NCBI RefSeq assembly: GCF_003144195.1
Contig: NW_020290128.1
Span: 1-37,234 of the forward strand
Reading direction: 5' to 3'
DNA length: 37,234 bases
DNA from: Ceraceosorus guamensis
Taxonomy: Eukaryota > Basidiomycota > Exobasidiomycetes > Ceraceosorales > Ceraceosoraceae
This document shows positions 21,261-28,683 of this stretch, one piece after another. Under the pieces are notes generated by a model. That model made no database searches. It worked only from the letters and a program-made list of their open reading frames with translations, and was not told where the DNA came from. The position numbers and the translations under genes are program-made. The number at the start of each line of letters is the position of its first letter. Position 1 is the first letter of the stretch.

Positions 21261-22000
21261 TCTTGCAGCAGCACCAGGTCGGCAGCCAGACGGTAACTCT
21301 TTCCTTGTGCTGAGCTTGAACGAGTGAAGTTGGGCTTTGTGTTGACGAAGGAGGGGCGACGAGCGTGTGGTCACTTCGCTGGTACCAGGTGACTGATCAT
21401 AGCCAGGCAAAGCGGTCTGCCGGCGCTATGTGCAAGGACTCAGCACAGGTATATCGCCCATGCGATCGTCTTCTCGACCTCTTGAGTGCCGAAAAGATGC
21501 GGCGTTGCGATGTTTCAGGACGTTAGGACGTTCGAAAGGTGAGCTGCACCAAGGATGATGGCTTAAGATGGCAAGCGAGCGTGTGTGAGAGAGAAAGAGA
21601 GAGAGAGATAGAGATGGAGAGACGCTTATAGAGGCACACAGAAACGTTGATCCGCGCGCGCTGAGCCAAGCGACGCATGCATAAATTTGATCACGTGATT
21701 TTACATGGTGACCTGCGAAGTCATGAGTCCCACGCTCCCGTGTGTGCATGGATGCTTGCGAACCATCCTATCCGAACGTACTATACATGACATCGACTAC
21801 TAGTCGTGAGTTGGCTTTCACGACCACATCATCTACAACAAGCATTGCCGATTCGATCGTACGGTCTGCGACAGTCAGAACATTTCAACCTCAGTTCCGC
21901 GAGCCAACATGATCGTGATTGCGAAGCGCAAAAGCTCCAGGGGCAATGTTCAGAAAGGTCGGCATCGTGTGCTTCGAGGCGGGACCGCTGCTAGCGGGCA
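21261..22000. promoter_or_regulatory. MGM1 upstream region with GA/CT-rich tract
   Basis: About 740 bases hold the MGM1 promoter (minus strand) and the 3' end of the adjacent secreted-protein gene. A GA-rich stretch at about 21587-21626 reads as CT-rich on the MGM1 strand, a common feature of fungal core promoters and leaders. An ATCACGTGAT palindrome near 21690-21700 contains a CACGTG E-box, a typical bHLH site. No additional gene is supported. Confidence 0.5.
21690..21699. promoter_or_regulatory. Palindromic CACGTG E-box
   Basis: ATCACGTGAT is a perfect 10-base palindrome with the CACGTG core recognised by fungal bHLH factors such as Cbf1. It lies about 430 bases upstream of the MGM1 ATG. 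Binding is inferred from the motif only. Confidence 0.4.
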
Positions 22001-23575
22001 TCAAGTACCTTCGGGAGGCGAAGCATTGAGCGCATTGTAGAAGGATGGCGTTGCAGGGTCGGATGTCTGCGCAGAGCGCTCCGATGACTGTTGGCCAGCG
22101 TCATGCCGCGCCGCTTCCTCTTTCGCTTGCTTCTCAAGTACGCGTTTTCTCCAGATCATGTAATTGAAGTGGCTCGCTGATCTGGGAAAAGGCACTCCGC
22201 GCTCCTTTGCGATTTGACCAATCTGCTCGTCAATCACTCGAGTGTCCTTTCCCTGCTTGACTGCGGCTTCTTTTGCTCGGTAGAGAACAGTCATGCCTGT
22301 CCATTGATACTTGTCACGCGGTTCGTCGGGTAGCCTCGTCTTCTTGCGAGTACGATTATAGAAGCCGTTCAAAGTATTCGGCACATCAGAAAGCCCTCTT
22401 TCCTTGGACTTGGCGTTGATCACCTCCTGAACGTCAGCGTAGGGCTTGCCCTCGGCTCGCGCACGATCTCGCTGATGGTACAACTGCTTCATGCTAAGGC
22501 TGCCGAGTGGAGTCGGCTGCGCTCGCAATTGTGCAGCCGCAGCGCGGCCAGCAGCACGCTTGTCTCGCACCTGTCTCCAACCTCCTCCCTTGATATTGAC
22601 GTAATAGTCGTGCTGGCTCACTGGCGTCCTCACCTTTTCCTTCTCGGCCAGAGCAATGATCTTTGCGTTCCATTCGGATGCGTCTTTGCCTTTGCTCTCA
22701 AGCTTGCGCTTGTATTTGAAAAAAGTGCTCATATTATTTGCTTCTCGCGGCTTGCGAGGGCTTTTGGTCGGTTTTGGTGGTCGTGCACTATCTGTCCTCG
22801 TCGGCGGGCCTGCGTCCCTTGTGTGCCAAGATGGCTCCGTAATAGTGCGCGGAGAAGTGAGGGGCGATCCGCCAGGTGTGCGCAAAAGCGAGTCGGCGAA
22901 CTCGTCGGCGTCCGCGTGACTCGTCTGCGTGGGCGAAGCTACGGGCGCTGGGTGATGGAGCCAAGAGTGGACCAAGTGCGAAGGATAGTGCTGCTCGAGG
23001 TTGTCGTCTAGCCACGAGAATCCAGGACTGCTGGAAGAGCTGCCAGAACGTTGTGAGCTCGAGGTTGCCTCGTGCCCCTCTTGCCGCGCATGAGACGGCG
23101 AATGCAACCAAGAGTGCACCAGGTGCGGATCAAAGTGCCTTGCCGGATCCACTTGCAACCATGAGCTGGCAACGCTTACGGAACGTCGGGGGCTTAGAGG
23201 TGCTCCTTTCTCTCGTCGGGGAGGAGACGGCGAGCGAAGCCATGAGTTAACCAAATGATTTGGAAATTCCTTCTCCAGGTCTGCATGCAGCCAATCGTCA
23301 TCAGACCTTGCTGGATCTTGAGCTCGCGACGCTGTTGCTGGGCGATAGGGCGCAGACGTATGAAGATGTTGCAGATTGTCAGGTGTGCCTGGCACGTGGC
23401 TTCCATCCTCAACGAGGTGCGCAACCGAGGAAGCTGGTACGCCGGCGGTGCGAGCGACGAGCTGGGACGTACGAGCGACAAACACGCCGATCAAGGCGAA
23501 GCTTGCTAGAAGTTTGGACGGCGAGCAAAGCATGACGTGATGAACAGCTGTTCGGCGATTGACGGAGCTTGTCAT
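22001..23575 (-). CDS. Secreted W-box repeat protein, paralogue A (unknown function)
   Basis: The frame is intronless, with 524 residues from the ATG at 23575 or 510 from the ATG at 23533; the second matches where the paralogues start, just before the hydrophobic core. Either start gives a signal-peptide-like segment (~19-41 in the longer form). Numbering from 23575, three W-box repeats follow: 95-113, 139-157 and 188-206. Each opens with Trp-Leu and closes with Ser-Trp-Leu, the tryptophans being exactly 17 residues apart. After a Pro/Ser/Arg-rich linker come three copies of a ~50-residue, helix-predicted repeat (~281-335, 358-412, 425-478). Their shared marks are a hydrophobic Leu-Tyr/Phe pair, G-K-D or G-K-P, Ile/Val then Ala, G-(V/L)-x-x-P or similar, and F-Y or a variant before basic residues. 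I do not recognise the family. It is the 3'-most member, in transcription order, of three tandem paralogues, and the one with most W-boxes. Confidence 0.85.
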   Translation of the reverse strand: MTSSVNRRTAVHHVMLCSPSKLLASFALIGVFVARTSQLVARTAGVPASSVAHLVEDGSHVPGTPDNLQHLHTSAPYRPATASRAQDPARSDDDWLHADLEKEFPNHLVNSWLRSPSPPRREKGAPLSPRRSVSVASSWLQVDPARHFDPHLVHSWLHSPSHARQEGHEATSSSQRSGSSSSSPGFSWLDDNLEQHYPSHLVHSWLHHPAPVASPTQTSHADADEFADSLLRTPGGSPLTSPRTITEPSWHTRDAGPPTRTDSARPPKPTKSPRKPREANNMSTFFKYKRKLESKGKDASEWNAKIIALAEKEKVRTPVSQHDYYVNIKGGGWRQVRDKRAAGRAAAAQLRAQPTPLGSLSMKQLYHQRDRARAEGKPYADVQEVINAKSKERGLSDVPNTLNGFYNRTRKKTRLPDEPRDKYQWTGMTVLYRAKEAAVKQGKDTRVIDEQIGQIAKERGVPFPRSASHFNYMIWRKRVLEKQAKEEAARHDAGQQSSERSAQTSDPATPSFYNALNASPPEGT

Positions 23576-24516
23576 CAGCGGCCTGTCTCACGATTGAGCT
23601 GTATTTGGGAGGTAGGGTCGTGCAGCCCATGATGCTCTTTGGGTCAGCGTTGCGAGTGCTAAAGTAGCATTCTCGGGCTACAGGGTCACTTGCTATTCAC
23701 GATACCCTCAGGCGGAACGGACGTATGCGGCATCCTAGCCACTCCAGTCCCATGCTTGCCACATTTGCTCACTCAGAGCCTTCCAATGATCTTTGCGGCC
23801 ATCGCGAGGACGGATTTGCCACCACGTCGCAAGCCGCAGCTTCTCGAAGCGGTGATGAGCGATGCTTGGCCGGCCTCGCTCTCTGAAGATCGGGATGAAA
23901 CGACGCCAAGCCTGTCAGCTGATCATGGGCACCCTCTGGCGGTCAGAGCAGGAGCCCGCCACCGATTTGAACGGCTAGGGCCACCCACAGATACGACGAT
24001 CCGCAAATTGGGAGAATGACGCATCGGTAAGTGGGGGAAATGACAGCTGACAGAGCTCTGTGCGACGCTGCTTCGTTGCAGAGATTTCGCATGCAGGAGA
24101 TCTGTCGAGACGCGGGTCGAGGTCATCGATAAGAAAAACCTCGCAGATGTGGCGCAGCAAGGAAGCATCAGATTCCGGTAGCGAGATCGGTACTGGCCAG
24201 AATGTTGAGAGCGGAGTGGCTTCTGAGCTTCCGCAAAATTGAGGAGCTAAATGGCCATAGATTGACCACGCGTCATTTGCTCGCGGCGTACCTCGCTTCA
24301 ACATTTCGCCACTCGCCACTTGCTCGCGGTGGACCTCGCTTCAACATTTCGCCATTCGCCACTTGCTCGCGGCATTTTGTTGCTATCCAAGCTTCGCCTT
24401 CTTGCCATTGCCACTACCAGGGCGCTCAAAACTTCGAATCTAACATTGCACTGTGCTACTTTGTCGCCACACGCGGCGCTGTCCAAGCACGTCCCAGAAC
24501 AGCAGGTTGGATGCAA
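23576..24516. other. Spacer between paralogues A and B
   Basis: About 940 bases carry the promoter of paralogue A and the 3' end of paralogue B. Frames of up to ~115 residues occur but match none of the family repeats, so I see no remnant fourth copy here. A 43-base direct repeat lies at the paralogue B side (listed separately). Confidence 0.5.
24277..24372. repeat. 43-base direct tandem repeat
   Basis: Two complete copies, starting at 24277 and 24320, differ at only a few positions; a third partial copy begins at 24363 and is recognisable for about 10 bases. The unit opens with TTGCTCGCGG. It lies just downstream of the stop codon of paralogue B, so would fall in its 3' UTR if that UTR exceeds 150 bases. 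Confidence 0.85.
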
Positions 24517-26033
24517 TTAAGCCGTGCCGTCCCTCACTCGCTTCTTGTACGTTGAATTGTAGAAGCTTTGCGCCGATGTGGGCATCGGCACGCCAGCGTG
24601 GTCGGCAATAGCTTTGATTTTCGTATCAACCTCAGTCGTATCTTGCTCCGACGCTATCAAATTGTCTCGGTGCTGGAACAATCCGTGCATACCAGTCATG
24701 GAGCGTTCGGCCTTTGGCAGCTTCCCCGTGCTCGTGTACCATCGTCGAAGCGTAGCAGGAGCATCAGGTAGCCCCAGAGCTTGGGCTTGTCGTCGCATCT
24801 CTGCTTTGATCTTTGTTCTCTCCTTTGCATCCTGCTCGTTGCCCAACAGCTGGTAGAGCTTGTGCATCGTATGAAACTCGAGCTCAGAGGATTCGGGGAC
24901 CGCATGAGCGGCAGTGGTGTGAGCGTCATCGTTCAGATCTCTATGCTCGGCATGTGCGCTCGCGCCCGGAGCATTTCGAGATGCCGTCGGCAATGCAGAA
25001 TGGGCTGGCAGCTTAACGACAGCGTGGCCCAAAGGCAGTCGTTCTAGGCTCGCACTCCTCCTTCCCGATGGCTCTTCCGGACCCTCTGCCCAAGAGGGTG
25101 GGTCGGGCGGGGCGCGAGCTTTTCTGATTCGAGCCGCGAGAGCGTCGATCTCAGCGCGCCGCGTGGATTGAGTCTGAGACTTTCGCATCTGCCTCAGGTG
25201 CGTCTCGCTCCGGGGCACCGCTGGCAAATTTGCTGAACGAGCCTTCTTGGCAATGATGGCCTCGAGCAGCGAGGGGTGCTTCTTTCCTGCGTCAGTCCCT
25301 CTTTGTCGGACTAAAGTCCGGAGCCTTTGCGCGTTGAACATAGACCGGTGGTATTCCCTCTCTTTCCGGTCGGCGTCGCTCACTAGAGCGACCTGTATGG
25401 TGGTAGGCAGGTCAACGTCTGATGCTACTCGAGATTGACGCAAGTGAAGCATTCGTGCTTACTCACTTGAGATGTTGCGCCATCGGACACACGCGGCTCT
25501 GCAGCATTGTGAAAATAACTGGGCGAGTGGAAGTGCTCGCGTTGCGCAGTCTGAGGTTGTGGTGTATGAGGTATTTGATCAAGCGGACGCGGCGTCTGGA
25601 GTACAGGCATTGGTGTTGACGAGCTAAGCAGAGCATCATGACCGTCGTGTATGGGCCGGTTGGGAATATGTAGATGCTGAGCCCGTGGCGATGAATCAGC
25701 CAGCCAGGACGCGAGCAGCTCGGGAGAGAAATGCTGCTCGAGATCTTCGTCCAGCCAAGAGTGGTCGACTTGCCCACTTCGAATGGTTGAATCGTGAGAA
25801 TGAAACGGTTGCAAAGCCCTTGCAGACGAAGTCGTGGAGTCGAGTTGAGTTGCGGAGCTGCCAATTTGATCAGAAGTCAAGTGATCCAAAGCTCGGCTTG
25901 GTAAAGACCCGTAGACGTGATTCGGGAACCGAGGTTTCAGAGGGGGGCCTCGGCGAGCAAGTTGGGTAGGGGCCACTGCCAGCGCGAATGGCAGCATCGC
26001 AAGGACAAGCGCTGGTAAGACGATTCTTGGCAT
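24517..26033 (-). CDS. Secreted W-box repeat protein, paralogue B (unknown function)
   Basis: Two exons (26033-25467 and 25392-24517) are joined across a 74-nt GT-AG intron in phase 0, giving 480 residues. An ATG six codons upstream (26051) is an alternative. The N-terminus is a textbook signal peptide (MPRIVLPALVLAMLPFALAV), followed by an Arg-Arg at 27-28 that could be a Kex2 site. One W-box occurs at 93-111 (WLDEDLEQHFSPELLASWL), nearly identical to the third box of paralogue A. The second exon carries the family's C-terminal repeats: ~202-262, ~360-414 and ~420-475, the last reading GMHGLFQHRDNL, then IKAIADHAGVPMP, then SFYNSTYKKR. The intron separates the W-box half from the repeat half, so the two modules are also exon modules here, unlike in A and C. 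Function is unknown; secretion is inferred. Confidence 0.85.
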
Positions 26034-27210
26034 CCTGTAATGTGCTAGCATGCTGAGCGGTCCAAGATCTCGAGGGTTCTGAGAAGCGTGATCGATGTGT
26101 CTGATGATGCCAATTGCTTCCTTTGCCACTATACATCTAAATTGCTGCCACTCTAAGGAGATAGCGAAGGTTCAACGTTGATCTCACCGTGGTGGTAATG
26201 CTCTTTTCGAGGGGTGCAGCAGAATGAGAAGTCCCGTCAGTACATCAAGAGGGCCTTCGAGACGTCGAGTGTCTGGCGATCAGCAGCATCGCGAAAGAAG
26301 TAGTAGAGGATTGACCAGATGATATCAATGATGTGACATGCTGAGGTGCGCGAGGACCCATGACCGTGAGTGGCAAGTCCATGGCGGCCTGTCTGATCGA
26401 GTTCCGCGGACGACCACGGACATGTTCCGGTCAGGCGCCACATCTGTGTATGACGCCGCAGATGTGGCGAAAGGCCAAGTACAGCAGGCATGCAGGCGTC
26501 TGCACTCCGTCCCGGATGAGCGCCAATCCGCGGATAGAAGTCTCCGGAAGTGGGGCCACATGCGCACAGCGCCTGGTGTGTAAGGTCCGGCAAGTACCAA
26601 GCGAAGCATTCAAAGGAGTTTCTTAGTGGGAACGCCACTCGAATACCTGGTGATCAAGATCCAGTAAGATTCCTGTCAATAACAAGGAGGTGATGGACGC
26701 ATTCATTGATGATGATGGTCGTCAAGGACGCGTGTTTGCATGTGCGAAGACGACCTTTATGCGCGCGCGCGCGTTGAACAGGAAGGCGTGCTGCGGGCGG
26801 TACTCGGGCGGAAGAGGCGCAGAGCGCCTCGCAGCCTGTCATTCACGATTGTCCAGCAGCCGACATTATTCGTGTTGGCATTCTGATTCCACCTGTGGGT
26901 GGCATGTGATCGTCGGATACGGCAAAGCAGCTTCCACAGCAGCCAATAGGCGCCACCTGCTGCGGTCTCCACCTGTCGCCCGTCGTTCGAGCTGTAGAAA
27001 GAAAGCATTGGAGTGGCAGAGTGCCTATTGCGCAGCGCCGGAGGGTCTCCTGCTGCTACATGCGTAGTCCGGACTACGGTCGGCCTGAGCGACTAGAGCA
27101 TACGGAGCAGGCCGAGGCACTTGGCGGCTAGCGCCGCCAAACGAAAGTGTGCTGTTCACATAGAGCCTTCCTGGCGCCATCTTATCTCTGCCTTTGGTGA
27201 TAGCTAGGGC
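26034..27210. other. Spacer between paralogues B and C
   Basis: About 1.2 kb holds the paralogue B promoter and the paralogue C 3' end. I found no W-box or G-K-D repeat remnant and no other gene. A small inverted repeat (TTGGCGGC, 4-base loop, GCCGCCAA) lies near 27121-27140, within ~100 bases of the paralogue C stop codon, and could form a hairpin in that transcript's 3' UTR. Short frames of 60-130 residues lack motifs. Confidence 0.5.
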
Positions 27211-28683
27211 TCATGTCCTCGGGACGTATTGCTTTGTTCCCGTCGTCTTTCCCTCAGCCTTCTCCGACCTGAGTTTTCTGCGCCGCGAATAGAATTGCGC
27301 GACATTCTCCGGGTTCGCCACACCTTCTTCTCGCGCCCTTCGGTCGATCTCAGCTTGAATCTCGCTGATATCTTTCTTGCCCGCTAGTCCTTGACTTTTC
27401 ATTCTAAAGAGAGCAAGGATACTGGCCTCGGACAAGTCCTTGCCTGTTAGCGGAGGGAAGTCCAACGAATTGGTGGTGAATTCCCATCTACTCTTCGGGA
27501 TGGGTATGCCGAGCTGCTTTGCTAATGCCGCGATCTGTGTATCAATCTGACTTGCGTCCTTGCCTTCATTCTCCAGCTTGCCCTTCTTCCGTAGCAAGCT
27601 GCTCATAGTGGTGCCTGTTCTTTTGGCTGCGGACCATTTCGTTGACGAAAAGGCGGAAGATCCAGCTTTCTGGGGATCTGATGTTGCTGCTGCAGGTTCT
27701 GGCCGCTGCATATGCGTCCCGTGGGCATCTTGTGCCTGTGCGGCTTGCACTTTCTGAGCCCTCACCCAGGATCTCATCTGTCGCAGGTGCCAGCCATTTT
27801 GAGGCACTTCCGGCAAGCCTTCCGCCTTGGCTTTGGCAAAAATGGCGGAGTGAAGCGCTGCCGAATGCTCTCCATGAGCGGAAAGCTTTTTCTGATCGAG
27901 CAGCGTCGGAAGCTTTTGCTTGCCGTATGTACTAGGGTCGACGTGAGTAAGTTTCCGTTTCTGCCTTTTCTTTGTCGCGGGATTGAGAGATTCATCTCCC
28001 TCTTCCCCTAAGCTTTCTGTATGTCCAGAGAGATGGGGCGAAGTGGCAGCTGATTGTTCCGCTCGCGTTTGCTCAGGAGTCGACGGGCGGCGCTCAGCGG
28101 AACGAGTCTCGGACACTGCTAAAAGGTGCTTCTCCTGTGCTTGCTTCGAAGCCAGGCTAGTGGACGAGGTTGCAGGACTTGGAGTTCCGCGCGTTGGTGA
28201 AGGCGTCCTCAGCCAAGAATGCACGAGATCTTCTGGAAAGTGGCTGTGAAGATCTTCGTCCAGCCAGGCGAGAGAATCGTGTTCTTCCCCAGAAGCTTTC
28301 GGATGTTGGACATGGTCGTGATTGCTGGTGCGAGCATCAGACAGATGCGAACTCGAGAGATTTCCCGCTGAATGACGTCGCCGCGAAGCCGCTGGAGAAG
28401 GAAGCTTCCATGCGTCAAGCTCATGAGGAGCAAAGTCATGATCGAGATCGATCCGAGAATAACCTGAATGACCGGACGAGACGGGACTGTGAGGGCTGCC
28501 CGCAGCCACTCCCAGGCGTTGCGCTGATGAGCCCAAGCGCTCGCTGGTGGTCGCCGCTGGTTGCAACTCGCGCAAGCCAGCCCGCAAGCCTCGTCCAGCA
28601 GACAGTGCGGCACATGTAGCGGACGTGGAAAGCAGGAGCAGCAGTGCAGGGCAAAGTGACGCGCCGCTGGGTCCTAGTAGCAT
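27211..28683 (-). CDS. Secreted W-box repeat protein, paralogue C (unknown function)
   Basis: An intronless frame of 490 residues starts at the ATG at 28683, chosen because it opens directly on a strong signal peptide (Leu-rich core ~10-19, likely cut near 25-30) and follows a T/C-rich leader. A full W-box lies at 140-158 (WLDEDLHSHFPEDLVHSWL). A degenerate one at ~75-93 keeps DL...H-x-F and the closing Trp but has lost the opening Trp-Leu. A basic, Ser/Thr-rich linker leads to three C-terminal repeats: ~253-306, ~357-402 and ~417-470. The first contains GLPEVP followed by HLRQMR, the same HLRQMR string found in paralogue B; the second carries GKDASQIDTQIAALAKQLGI, the clearest copy of the family motif. 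No enzyme or binding domain is recognised. It is the first gene of the tandem trio in transcription order. Confidence 0.85.
   Translation of the reverse strand: MLLGPSGASLCPALLLLLSTSATCAALSAGRGLRAGLRELQPAATTSERLGSSAQRLGVAAGSPHSPVSSGHSGYSRIDLDHDFAPHELDAWKLPSPAASRRRHSAGNLSSSHLSDARTSNHDHVQHPKASGEEHDSLAWLDEDLHSHFPEDLVHSWLRTPSPTRGTPSPATSSTSLASKQAQEKHLLAVSETRSAERRPSTPEQTRAEQSAATSPHLSGHTESLGEEGDESLNPATKKRQKRKLTHVDPSTYGKQKLPTLLDQKKLSAHGEHSAALHSAIFAKAKAEGLPEVPQNGWHLRQMRSWVRAQKVQAAQAQDAHGTHMQRPEPAAATSDPQKAGSSAFSSTKWSAAKRTGTTMSSLLRKKGKLENEGKDASQIDTQIAALAKQLGIPIPKSRWEFTTNSLDFPPLTGKDLSEASILALFRMKSQGLAGKKDISEIQAEIDRRAREEGVANPENVAQFYSRRRKLRSEKAEGKTTGTKQYVPRT

Noticed and set aside
21426-21749. 107-residue minus-strand frame upstream of MGM1
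   Set aside because: Mostly Ser/Leu from the CT-rich promoter tract; probably leader sequence.
22475-23011. 178-residue plus-strand frame inside paralogue A
   Set aside because: Antisense shadow of the repeat-containing secreted protein; no motifs and no promoter.
26237-26638. 133-residue minus-strand frame between paralogues B and C, considered as a decayed fourth family member
   Set aside because: It has none of the W-box or G-K-D repeat marks, and its plus-strand counterparts are equally open.
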